Below are positions 54,231 through 64,000 of a stretch of 64,000 nucleotides of DNA, in pieces (position 1 is the first letter of the stretch; every line of letters starts with the position of its first letter). The notes beneath the pieces are model-generated. The model searched no databases. It saw only the letters and a list, made by a program, of their open reading frames with translations, and had not been told where the DNA came from. This DNA comes from Wurfbainia villosa (taxonomy: Eukaryota > Streptophyta > Magnoliopsida > Zingiberales > Zingiberaceae): positions 59,420,325-59,484,324 of the forward strand of contig CM046005.1 in the NCBI GenBank assembly GCA_025175895.1, given 5' to 3'. A program made the translations under genes and the position numbers.

Positions 54231-55434
54231 GGTGATCTACAACATTAAAATGCAAAGTTAAGTATCATACCTAAATCATTTAATTAGGCCTTTAATTAAA
54301 TGAGGCTCTACTAAATTCTCATAGCTACTATTTAGCTATAAATTTATATGGGATAAAGATCCACATCATAATTGCCTTGAGTTAGCTTTGGCTAATCGCC
54401 CAAGACGTAGTATAATTAGGTAGGCAATCTTTTGCCAATTACATCTGATGTAACTCTTTAATAGCTTTGGTTAAGTTTTAGATTAGTTTAGTGTTTATTC
54501 CTAAACTTCCGGTGTGGCGAGGCACAGGGGCCTTCTTGGATATCGGAGCAACGACCACTTCTAAGACAAAGCTGATGTTCGGAAATCACACAAAACTAAT
54601 GTTAACACTTATGTTCAAAGCTAATATATGCCTCTTCTTTCTTAACCAATTAAGAAAACACTTAATTAAGTCTTAACCAAGACTAGGATAGCTGGACATC
54701 ACGATTGTCCACTCACCCCTCCAAGATAAAATGCATTGCTTTGCTTTGGCAAACCCAATAACAAATGATCGAGGAAGTAGTGAGTACCAACTTTAGTAGG
54801 CATATCGTTTAGACTTATTAAGAAATAAACATGTATCATATACATATTAGCATACATCACATATAAGCTAAACTAATCATGCATCACATACAAGCTAAAC
54901 TAACATGCATCACATACATGCTAAACTAACATGCATCACATACATATTAAACTAACGTGTCATGGTTATGGCCCTTATTCTACAATCTTCTCAAGCCAAT
55001 GAAAAGATTGATTGGTCAACCTAGGGATAGCATCTTCTCCTAAGTGCTTCCTTTTGGTTGTCTTGTGTGTTGACTTCCTCCTTGTAACCTCATCTTCCAA
55101 TGGACCCTCCATCCTTGTTTTGTACATTACAAAAGGAGAAATACTCGAGTTACATTCGAGTCTAAAACTAATTTTACAACAAGAATATTAGGAGAAAGGC
55201 ACGACACGCAGGCCGTATTAAGAATTACAACACACAATCACAAACTTTTTGGGACTAGGCCATAACCATGCACCATGTCATTTTAACTTTTAAAAGACAT
55301 TGGATATTTTATTATGTTTGAAAATTTGCTAATGCAATTATCAACTCATAATAAAATTTATCCTACTTCTATATCACATATAAAATAGAGAAAACCTATT
55401 TTTATACGATCTTTCGCAAGTGGCTCTGATACCA
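54231..55434 (-). other. Copia A leader and primer-binding site (right copy)
   Basis: Non-coding, with four 26-bp repeats at 54851-54955. The PBS TGGTATCAGAGC is at 55423-55434 (minus), one base from the 5' LTR. Confidence 0.85.
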
Positions 55435-55435
55435 C

Positions 55436-56883
55436 TGTAGGGAAATCTCGTATGCCAAATGGCATATGCGCAACGGAAAATAGGATCCCTTCCAAGTGAT
55501 CCATGCGAAAGCAAACTCGTATAAAATAAATTTCTCTAAACCAAACCTATCTTATAGGAGAGGATTACCTTTGTTGCGTGCCCTTGTTAATCCCGCTTAT
55601 CCCTTTAGTTTGTTGGATCTTTAGCACATTCAAGTGTCCGTGCCTCTATACGGATCCACACGAGCACGCTCTTGTCTCACAAAAGGAAAACTAGAAGAGC
55701 TCTCCTTTACTTCTTGCTAGAGAAGTCCCTAAAGGAGAGGAAGAGAGGGAAAAGGAGAAAGGAAGAAGAAGACTCCTCTTCTTGCTAGCCTACACTCACA
55801 AACCCACACAACTAAAGCTTCCACCAAGCTTTCTCACAACCACAACACCAAAAACAATCCAAATGATGCTTTGGCCTCCACCTTTTATAGGGTTGGCAAA
55901 ACCCTTTCACCTCCTACAATTTAATGCAATCCATTGCATTGAGACCCCTTTGTTTTGGCGGCCACTTAAGGAGACAAAACCATCTTGTCCCCTTCCACCT
56001 TATCTAGCTTAGGTGGATGCTTAGGTGGCATGCTTATGTGGCATGCTTATGTGGCATGCTTATGTGGCATTCATGCATGTTGAATTAATCTTATTAATTC
56101 AATTAAGCTTATGTTATCATATTGAATTAATCTTATTAATTCAATTAAGCTTATGTTATCATATTGAATTAATCTTATTAAATCAATAAGGTAACATATT
56201 GAATTAATCTCATTAAATCAATTAGCTAAAATTCTCATTAAGCTTAAAGTCCAAAAACCATTTTGTACTTAAGCTTATTCCCAAATTATTCTAGTCAAAC
56301 TAGAATACTCTAATTCCTCTAATTATCATGCTCTTTGTGTGTGACCCTATAGGCTCTCATAACGTTGGCAGTGGACCTAAACTCTTTTAGATACACAAGC
56401 AATGAGCGGCATCTAGCAATACATCATTGCTACCCAAGTTACGAGATAAGTCAAGATCCGACTAACCTTTCCGTGACTACTATAATATATGACCGTGTCC
56501 TTCTATCCTTGATATCAGATTGATCAATGAGGCATAGACCGTGTCATCCTCGATCTGTGTCAACTTGATATCATATATCCATGACTTGTGAGATCAAGTC
56601 ATCAATTGACCTACATGCTAGTCTTTATGTATTAATATTGCCCTTGCATATTAATACTCGACTAGGAACATTTAGGAAAGTGTTCTCTACAGCCTCTCAT
56701 AATCAATTCTGCCAATTGATGTGCTGTAGATAAGAACCTACTTTTCTAGGGCATTATTATATTTAAATTAGCTGGCACAAGCAAGATGTAAATATAATAA
56801 CCAATCCTTTGCCTTTATAGAATATGATACAAAATGTTCCCTATTCAACCATCACATGATTGGTTCTAGGGCTTTAACTAACA
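55436..56883 (-). repeat. Copia A 5' LTR, deleted form (right copy)
   Basis: 1448 bp with the 407-bp deletion seen in 8321-9782. TATAAAAG box at 55882-55889 (minus). Followed by TSD CACAG. Confidence 0.92.
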
Positions 56884-57063
56884 CACAGAAGGGGAAGGAG
56901 AAGCGGAGCCCATGGGCCCAGTGGGCCTCCTTCAATATACTGGGGGGAGTTATAGGGGAACGGATGGATTTAAGCCGAAGAAATGAAGAATAGGTCAGAA
57001 ACTTTATGTACATTGGAAAGTCAAGCTTATAACTTTGCATGACTATTTTTCGGGGTTGACTAA
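56884..57063 (+). other. Element G 3' untranslated remnant (right copy)
   Basis: 180 bp, the same as 9783-9962. No gene. Confidence 0.7.
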
Positions 57064-57270
57064 TGATACTACAGGTATCTTCTTTACATAATCCCCGATA
57101 GAGGGGTTAGCGGGTGACCTAAGATCCGGTCCAGAATATACGACTCAGCTAAGAAAGGAAAGGAAGATTGGCACGGGCGAACCTCAGAAGCCATTGGCAC
57201 GCGGCGAATATTGAGAGCCGTACGGGCGAACCTCGGCTGGCACGGAGAATCTCGAAGCCATTGCACGGGC

Positions 57271-57298
57271 AGTGTACTTCGTTCAGTTACGTATTGCT
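57271..57298 (+). other. Nanopore ligation-adapter sequence inside the assembly
   Basis: This 28-base stretch agrees at 27 positions with the top-strand Oxford Nanopore ligation adapter as I remember it (core TTCGTTCAGTTACGTATTGC). None of the other LTR copies has it. It is an artefact of an unsplit chimeric read. Confidence 0.93.
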
Positions 57299-57450
57299 GG
57301 GATTCTCGGTGGGAAACTGTTTGGTTGGACCAAACATAAGCGAGCATGAAATCATTTTAAATGCAATGGAGGCGTGGATGAACGCGTCTTATGAGACATA
57401 ATGGATGGAACCAAAATGGTTTGGTTCTAATCCAATGGATGAGAATAAAC
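57299..57450 (+). other. Chimeric block from a copia B LTR
   Basis: Directly after the adapter the sequence follows the B LTR text at 17308-17455 (GGTTGGACCAAACATA, AATGGTTTGGTTCTAATCC) with about ten differences, then returns abruptly to the G LTR (GACCTAAAACTAGC). It is not a biological insertion: there is no TSD, and one edge is an adapter. Confidence 0.85.
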
Positions 57451-58138
57451 CGACCTAAAACTAGCTTCCCTCAACACGAAGTTTGAGGAGATAGTCTAGC
57501 CTAGTGGCCCGAAAAGTGGAGGAAAGGGTGTTAGGCAATGGCACAGGAGGCCCCCATAATATTCGAAGAGTCTCCACTCACGATATACATGTAGAATTAT
57601 TCTCCAAGGAAAGGTGGTGGCTACGTGTACGATGAAGATAACCCACGACGCGACGATGAAGGAAAGGAAGGGGGGGGGGAGATAAAAGGGGAGGAAGGAG
57701 GAAAAGAGAAAAAAAATGATTCCCAGCGAGCGAGAGAAGGGGACCCAAGAGGAGCGGAAAGAGGAGGACAACCGCATCAGGAGAAGAAGGATAGAGACAC
57801 TGCGTTGTTATATCTCTTGTATTTTTTCTCGTGCTGGGAGATTATTGTAAAGGCTTTTTCTCCTCCACCTTGAGAAACTTCCGTGAAGGAGGACCTTCAT
57901 AGTAAAAGTGCTTGGGCATCATCCCCGGTGAGAAAACTCACCTCCGTGGAGTAGGAATCCTTATTCCGAACCACGTTACATCTTGTGTCTGAGTCTCGAT
58001 TGCTGGTGCTGGTTTTTGTGTTTCATCTACTTCATCTTTTTACTATTTACTGATTGCGGCCTATGAGAACCCTCTGAGATCTCCATCCGTGCTTCACTGC
58101 ATTGGAAAGGAGTTAACAGACTTCACCCGTCTACATCA

Positions 58139-58332
58139 AAAGGTATAACGTAGATAAATTTCCTTTTATTGCAAATTTAAATTTACGATTATGTCTACAC
58201 TTGTTGTAATATGCATGCGTGTGTTGTGTGTGTTGTAATAAATATAGATTTATTATTTTTATTGCTTCCGCTGTGTTCATGTTTACGAAACGTGATCGAA
58301 CACACACACGCCGCGGTGCCGGAATCCCAACA
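58139..58332 (+). repeat. Copia B4 5' LTR, terminal fragment
   Basis: The last 190 bp of the LTR, ending CCCAACA, followed by PBS TGGTATCAGAGC at 58334-58345. Confidence 0.92.
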
Positions 58333-58345
58333 GTGGTATCAGAGC

Positions 58346-59612
58346 CCAGGTTGTGTTTCGACATAATCGTAAAAATGGTTTTGCAATAGTCATAATGTAT
58401 TTCTGGAAATTTTCTAATTTTGGAAATTTAGAAGTATTTATGGAAATTTTTCAATTTTGGAAAGTCTAGAAGTATTTATGGAAATCTTCCACTTTTGGAA
58501 AGATGAAAGTATTTATGGAAATTGATATTTTCCATAAATAAAATATTTGATTATATTCTGGAAATTTGTTTCCTAATTTAATCATGATTTGATTTGGGAA
58601 ATCAAATCTTAAAATATTTTATTTCCATAAGTAGTTTTAATGATTTAGGAAATTGGTTTCCTAAATAGATTTCCCTTAATCAAATAATTCCATGAATAAA
58701 ATATGTGACTAGATTTGGAAATTTATTTCCTAATTTAATTATGATTTGATTTGGAGAATCAAATCTTAAACATATTTTATTTCCATAAATAGTTATGACA
58801 TATAAGGAAATATATACATGACATAATTGTATGCCATGTAATTGCATTAGATGCATAACATTATGCCATGCGTGTCGTGACATGTAGATGTATGCCATGC
58901 CATGTAGATAATAGTTATTTGCATGCAAAGAGGATGAGACATAAAAACCCTTAAACAATATTAAAGCCTACACCTTCCATTAATATGGTTAGAACCAGAG
59001 TTCCGTTTCTTGTTTGGGTTGTTGGACTCTCTCCAAGCCCCGCTCGAACCCGAACATGTTCAAACCATGGAATAGTTTAATACTAATATGGTAAGAGTCA
59101 GAGGTTAATCGTTAGCTTTGGTTGTTGGACTCTCTCCAAGCTGGGCTAATTGGTTGAATGCGCTCTAACCATATTAAAACTATTTCCCGATTAATGGGTT
59201 GACTTTAACCTGGAGCATCGACTTGTTGGACTCTCTCCAAGCTCGATGTAAAGGGAGATGAAGTTGGGTGCTATGCATATGATGCATACTTGTTAATGTG
59301 TTAACAACCCGATGTATGTGTGAACATTCAATTAGTTGATAGCACATTGTGATAGTTGCATATACGTGATATGCAATCGGTATAGTTGATACCTACTGTC
59401 GTAGTTATGAATGGCTTGTTGGACTTTCTCCAAGGTTGTTCATAACTATGATGGATATCAGCCCATTCGGAGATGGACCTACGATCTCCCAAAGTGATTT
59501 TGAGGTTTTTTTTTTGAAATTCGAAAAATGAATGAGATTTATAAATGTATATTGATGCATTTTAAAAATCATCTTTCTAATATATGCTCATTTTGTATTT
59601 CTAAAATTGATC
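58346..59612 (+). other. Copia B4 leader
   Basis: As in B1: AT-rich hairpin-prone half, then TGTTGGACTCTCTCCAAG words at 59020, 59123, 59224 and 59417. No coding frame. Confidence 0.75.
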
Positions 59613-60225
59613 ATGTTGTCTTTTAATTTGCGTTCCATTTTGGATTTGAATAAATTGGCTGGGCCGAACTTCTTGGACTGGCTTAGAACCTTGAGAATTG
59701 TTCTCAAGGTGAAAAGCTTGCGTATGTCCTCGAAGCGCCTCTTCCCGCCCATCCTAGTGACGATGCAACTCCGGACCAATTGTTGGTCTATCAGAAACCT
59801 GTGACTGATTCTGAACTGACAAGTTGCATCATGCTAGCCGCGATGGAACCCAAGCTACGAAAGCAGCATGAGCATATGGATGCTCATATCATAGTCCTTC
59901 ATCTTTATGAGTTGTTTGATTACGAGGAAAAAGGGCGGGCGTGACAAAAGGTTCGAAGTCTCCAAGCTCCTCTTCACCTCTGAGATGCAAGAAGGTTCAT
60001 CTGTGGTACTGCTCAACCTGCTGAAGACTGTGGAGCCTTCTGAGAAGCATTAGCAGGGGACGGTGTTGTTAGTTGATTCCTCGAAGAAAGGTTCTAAGAG
60101 AGTCAAAGGAACAACAGAAGGGAAGAAGAAAAAGGCTAAAAAGGCGAACCACATCATTATGGAAAGTAGGGCCATTCTTGAAGAAAGTGCAAGATTTATC
60201 TTGAGTCCGTGAAGAAGGATAAGGC
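59613..60225 (+). pseudogene. Copia B4 gag
   Basis: ATG at 59613 (MLSFNLRSILDLNKLAGPNF, LDWLRTLRIVLKV). The frame shifts at about 59710. Then SKLLFTSEMQEGSS joined to LLNLLKTVEPSEKH with the family deletion, and a stop at about 60051. It preserves the first 40 codons better than B1. Confidence 0.78.
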
Positions 60226-60747
60226 ATCGGATGCCCCATCTTCTTCAGAAATCTTCTTTATTGATTGTCATTCTATTTCCTCAGACACTTGGGTATTTGA
60301 TACTGGGTGTGGCTCACATATATGTAATGACATACATGGGTTAAGGAATAGAAGAAGACTCGTCAAGGGAGAGTCAAATTTACGTGTTGGGAATGGAGCA
60401 ACGGTTGCGGCACTCGCCATCGGAACGTATTGGTTGGAACTCCCTGAAGGACTTGTCTTAGAACTGGACAATTGCTTTTATGTTCCTTCATTGATAAAGA
60501 ACATCATTTCTATTTCTTGTTTAAATAGAAATGGGTACCATTTGACTTTTAGTAACAATTGTTGTTACATAACTTTGAATGGAGTTCATTAAGGGACTGG
60601 AACTTTAAGAAATGGTGTTTATACGTTGGACATATCCAGTGATATTTTCAATATCGAAGCGAAACAAGCGTGCTTGAAAAGATAATCAATTAGACTCCTA
60701 CATGTGGTATTGTCATCTTGGCCATGTAAGCAAGAAACGCATGTCCG
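60209..60747 (+). pseudogene. Copia B4 protease and pre-integrase, cut by a chimeric block
   Basis: The frame 60209-60592 has DTWVFDTGCGSHICND (protease DTG) and LVLELDNCFYVPSLIKNIIS, ending at TAA (60590-60592). The integrase zinc-binding text (HLGHVSKKRMS) follows and is interrupted at 60748 by an adapter remnant, so the CESCLKGK half is missing here. Confidence 0.8.
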
Positions 60748-60833
60748 GTTACGTATTGCTTGACGCTGTACCAATGCCATTGAAGAAAATCTCAAGTCCT
60801 TGGATCCCAAATACTAGTCGTGTGGAGGTTGGG
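60748..60833. other. Adapter remnant and foreign block
   Basis: GTTACGTATTGCT (60748-60760) equals the last 13 bases of the ligation adapter seen at 57271. About 73 bp of sequence absent from B1 and B2 follows, before pol resumes at GGGAAGTTACC. It replaces about 105 bp present at 13691-13795. The block matches nothing else in the window. Confidence 0.75.
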
Positions 60834-60859
60834 AAGTTACCTTTTGGAAAAGGTGAGCA

Positions 60860-62182
60860 GTGAGAGAGTTACTAGGTCTAATACATACTGATGTATGTGG
60901 ACCTATGTCAACTCAAGCTTTAGAAGGCTATAGCTACTTCATTACCTTCACGGATGATCACTCACGGTTTGGGTATGTGTTCTTGATGAAACACAAGTCT
61001 GAAGCCTTTGAAAGGTTCAAAGAATTCAGAAATGAAGTAGAGAAACAACATGACAAGAGTATTAAAATACTTCGATCGGATCGAGGTAGTGAATACTTAA
61101 GTCAAGAGTTTCTTGATTATCTAAGAGACAATGGCATATTGTCTCAATGGACTCCGCCATATACACCACAGCATAATGGTGTATCTGAGAGGCGTAACCG
61201 GACCTTGTTAGACATGGTCAGGTCAATGATGAATCATGCGACTCTTCCCAAGTCCTTTTGGGGCTATGCACTTCAGACAACTGTTTACTTGTTAAACAGA
61301 ATGCCTACCAAGGTAGTCTCAACTACTCCATATGAGATATGGAATAGTAAGAAACCTCATGTATCTTACTTGAAGATATGGGGTTGTCCTGCTTATGTGA
61401 AGCGGACAGTATCAGACAAATTGGATGCTAAGTCTGATAAATGTCTATTTATTGGATACCCTAAGGAAACAAGGGGTTACCAATTCTATCATCCTGTGGA
61501 ACAAAAGGTGTTTGTTTCAAGGCATGTTGTGTTTCTAGAGAAAGAGTTTCTCTTGCAAGAAAACAGTGGGAGTGTCGTCGAGCTTGAGGAGGCTCGAGAG
61601 ACTCAAATAGACATTGATGAGATACCTGGTGAAGCACAACAGTCGACAACTCATAGTGATGAGCAATCGACTGGACCTATTGTAACACCACATCTTCGTA
61701 GATCTGGTAGAACACGCAATATTCCTGAGAGATATGGATTTCTCGTAAGTGAATTGAATGACGTGTTACTCATTGATGATGAGGAGCCTACCAGTTATGA
61801 AGAAGTGCTGACAAGTTCAGAAAGGGATAAGTGGCTTGGTGCCATGAAGTCGGAAATGAATTCCATGTATGAAAACCAAGTTTGGAACTTGGTTGACCCA
61901 GCTGAAGGCATAAAGCCTATAGGGTGCAAGTGGGTTTTCAAGAAGAAAACCGACATGGATGGTAATGTGATTACCTATAAGGCTAGATTGGGGGCGAAAG
62001 AATATCGTCAAAAGCAAGGTGTTGATTATGACGAAACCTATTCACTTGTAGCTATGCTTAAATCCATTCGGATGCTCCTGGCCATAGCGGCTCATTATAA
62101 TTATGAGATATGGCAGATGGATGTGAAAACAGCTTTCCTTAATGGAAACACCGCCGAGGGGCGTGTATATGATACAACCTGA
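60860..62182 (+). pseudogene. Copia B4 integrase and RT N-terminal part
   Basis: 440 open codons joining integrase (IHTDVCGPM, RSDRGSEYLSQEF, VSERRNR: triad complete) to RT (RYGFLVSELNDVLLIDDEEP, GCKWVFKKKTDMDGN, DVKTAFLNGN). It avoids the frameshift that splits B1 near 14500. It ends by an indel at about 62150. Confidence 0.88.
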
Positions 62183-62984
62183 GGGTTTCACATCGGTTGA
62201 TAAAACCAAGGTATGCAAATTGCGACAATCCATTTATGGATTGAAGCAAGCATCCAGGAGATGGAATATCCATTTTGATGAGACAATCAAAAAGTTTGAT
62301 TTCTCACAAAATCCAGACGAACCTTGTGTGTACAAGAAGGTTAGTGGGAGTGCAATCGTGTTCCTAGTATTATATGTCGATGAAATATTACTTATAAGAA
62401 ACGATGTTTTAGTCTTACAGTCAGTTAAGGTTTGGTTATCCAAGACATTCTCCATGAAAGACCTGGGAGAAGCAACCTACATCCTCGGGATTAAGATCTA
62501 TAGAGATAGATCAAAACGGTTGCTTGGTCTTTCGCAGTCTACATATATAGACCGAGTGCTAAAGAGGTTTAGCATGTCGGAATCCAAGAAAGGTTTCCTA
62601 CCCATCAGGCATGGGATACACCTTTCGAAGTCTATGTGTTCGCGCACAGAAGACGAGAGGATTTGCATGAGTAAGATTCCCTATGCATCCGCAATAGGAT
62701 CTATCATGTATGCTATGTTATGTACGAGGCCCGATGTATCGTATGCTCTGAGTGTCACGAGCAGATACCAGTCTGATCTAGGAATGGATTATTGGTCGGC
62801 TGCTAAGACGATCCTTAAGTACTTGAGAAGAACTAAGGATGTGTTCCTAATATATGGAGAAGGGTACATGGTGATACGTGGGTATACGGATGCGGCTCGC
62901 ATGCATAAGGATGATTCCATGTCTCGTCGACTATGTATTCACCTAGAATGGAGGCGCAATAAGTTGGAAAGGTTCCAAGCTTGA
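62142..62984 (+). pseudogene. Copia B4 RT C-terminal part and RNase H
   Basis: 280 open codons. LYVDEILLIRND has Glu in place of the second catalytic Asp (62382-62384), as in B1. Then TYILGIKIYRDRSKRLLGLS, IPYASAIGSIMYAMLCTRPD, SYALSVTSRYQSD and a damaged RNase H core (YTDAARMHKDDSMS). Confidence 0.87.
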
Positions 62985-63296
62985 CGCTATAGCGGATTCT
63001 CGCCACTAAGGAAGAATACATTGCGGCCTTTGGAAGCAAAGAAAGGAAGCGGTTTGGATCAAGAAGTTCATCTCTCGAACTTGATGTGGTCTCATCAATG
63101 ATCCAAACATGTGCTTCGCCGCTATCATCTTATCGAGAGATCATCGCGAGGAACAAATATAAATCGAGAAAATTCCCAATCGAAAGGAACTTAGCGGATC
63201 CTTTGACTAAGGCATTACCTCAAAATAAGTTTGAGGGTCATGTTAGAGCTTATGGTATTGGATACCGTGAGCGATTGACATTAGGCCAAGTGAGTC
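62985..63296 (+). pseudogene. Copia B4 pol C-terminus and polypurine region
   Basis: Scrambled RNase H text, then RNLADPLTKALPQNKFEGHV ending near 63277. The polypurine tract before the LTR (AAGTGAGTC) has lost two Gs compared with B1. Confidence 0.7.
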
Positions 63297-64000
63297 CGTT
63301 AGTAATATATGAGAGATGTCCTAAGGCAATCGCTTATGTATGAACCATTTATATGATAAATGAAGATTCACTATTTGAGTATACATGTTTTATGTATTTG
63401 ATTGGATCTTAAACTCATTTATGAATGTCCACGATACGATTCACAAAGATGAGAGAATTTGTGATTGGATCACAACTAGTGAGTATCTCTACATGTGTAA
63501 TTGTGATGTATCAAAATTATCCTTAGTCGATGAATTGATGGATTGACACCATCAATTCGGACTAGTACGAGGTATACTCCTTGGTGTATCCAAGCACCGA
63601 TTCTCACCGGGCCGAGACATAGTGATGTCCGAGTTAATCGTGGATGCTAGTTATGGTAACTAGTTCATCGAGTGACCCGTAAGACTTCATATGGTTCTCT
63701 CGCATATATAGATATGTCAATGAAGTTCTTATCGTAGCTTAAGTGCGATGTTCCTTCGACTTATGTATTCAAGTCATCTTGATCATGGAGACTTATGCTT
63801 TGACATCTTAAGCAAACATCTCTAAGGAGATGTGGACCCGGATGATTGGGTATAAGTCAAGTGATCAAGGTGTTTGAATAGCCTATAAAGGATTCACCAC
63901 TCATGCAGGAGATGTATACCCATGGCCTCTCGTCGGATTGTTACTAAAGTCTGCCAAAGCATTACATGTTTAGAGTAAGGTACTCTTCGATACATGTGGA
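63297..64000 (+). repeat. Copia B4 3' LTR, cut by the window end
   Basis: It starts CGTTAGTAATAT, with the same T-to-C change at base 1 as the 5' LTR at 31214. It matches 16237-16961 with many small deletions. Confidence 0.9.

Larger units (their letters stand above)
48443..56883 (-). mobile_element. Ty1/copia element A, minus strand (right copy)
   Basis: Same element, orientation and TSD (CACAG, 48438-48442 and 56884-56888) as 1335-9782. LTRs are 48443-50303 and 55436-56883, the latter with the same 407-bp deletion. Small indels differ from the left copy throughout, in both directions: its integrase/RT frame is better preserved, its gag and first integrase Asp are worse. Confidence 0.92.
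33221..58138 (+). mobile_element. Ty3/gypsy element G, Tat/Retand-like, complete with nested copia A
   Basis: 5' LTR 33221-34343, PBS, gag, protease, RT, RNase H, integrase (gypsy order), then about 8.5 kb with antisense genes around a 95-bp tandem array, nested copia A (48443-56883) and 3' LTR 57064-58138. The total is 24.9 kb, or about 16.5 kb without A. The integrase-last order, the PBS TGGCGCCGTCTG, antisense coding after pol and internal tandem repeats are features known from Tat/Retand elements. Lineage placement is by motif, not phylogeny. Gag is nearly intact; pol is heavily broken. Confidence 0.88.
57064..58138 (+). repeat. Element G 3' LTR (right copy), corrupted by adapter and chimeric block
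   Basis: TGATACTAC to CTACATCA, then TSD AAAGG. Between about 57271 and 57450 the LTR sequence expected from 9963-11069 is replaced by a sequencing adapter and a fragment of a copia B LTR. The flanks on both sides match the other LTR copies. Confidence 0.9.
58139..64000 (+). mobile_element. Ty1/copia element B4, continuation after element G
   Basis: It resumes the B4 5' LTR at the AAAGG duplication and continues through PBS, leader, gag, pol and the first 704 bp of the 3' LTR at the window end. With 31214-33220 it makes one element split by G. The sequence is that of B1 (11070-16961) with extra indels and one adapter-bounded chimera. Confidence 0.9.

Noticed and set aside
57299..57450. Copia B LTR fragment inserted in the G LTR as a transposition
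   Set aside because: One border is a sequencing adapter, there is no TSD, and the other copies of the LTR lack it.
33222..58138. Endogenous pararetrovirus or retrovirus
   Set aside because: There is no movement protein, coat protein of that type or envelope gene. The domain order is plain Ty1/copia or Ty3/gypsy.

Overview
The window is plant nuclear DNA made almost entirely of nested LTR retrotransposons. I found no host gene, tRNA, rRNA or CRISPR array. The evidence is long LTRs beginning TG and ending CA, 5-bp target-site duplications (TSDs), initiator-Met-tRNA primer-binding sites (TGGTATCAGAGC), and decayed copia and gypsy gag-pol reading frames. The host is an angiosperm. I cannot name the species.

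Five families are present. A is a Ty1/copia element on the minus strand (1335-9782, repeated at 48443-56883). B is a Ty1/copia family with 2.2-kb LTRs on the plus strand: B1 at 11070-18429, B2 at 20545-26477, B3 at 28339-30581, B4 at 31214-33220 plus 58139-64000. D and D2 are SIRE-like copia elements (26478-28338; 30582-31213 plus 18430-20444). G is a 24.9-kb Ty3/gypsy element of Tat/Retand type (33221-58138, about 16.5 kb without the nested A). The insertions sit inside one another: D holds B3, B3 holds D2, D2 holds B4, the 5' LTR of B4 holds G, and G holds A. G has TSD AAAGG, A has CACAG, and B4 has CAAGC/CAAGT.

G is the most interesting element. After its gag-pol it carries genes on the opposite strand. 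One (48321-46041, minus) reads as three exons joined by two GT-AG introns that keep the frame. It has a plant 'putative gypsy-type transposon' N-terminal region, a basic Ser/Pro-rich middle and a long coiled coil. A second, related antisense gene with a similar plan (41565-39960) lies beyond a 24-unit, 95-bp tandem array that shows a higher-order period of about five units.

Bases 1 to about 16961 and 47115-64000 are the same sequence with the same nested insertions. A 100-N gap (20445-20544) separates two contigs. The second copy contains a Nanopore ligation-adapter sequence (57271-57298), a shorter adapter remnant (60748-60760) and chimeric blocks next to both. The simplest reading is that the left contig is an overlapping copy of sequence that belongs to the right of the other contig. 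A true 47-kb tandem duplication cannot be excluded. Many frameshifts sit at CAG/CTG words and may be read errors rather than biological decay, so 'pseudogene' here often means 'broken as assembled'.
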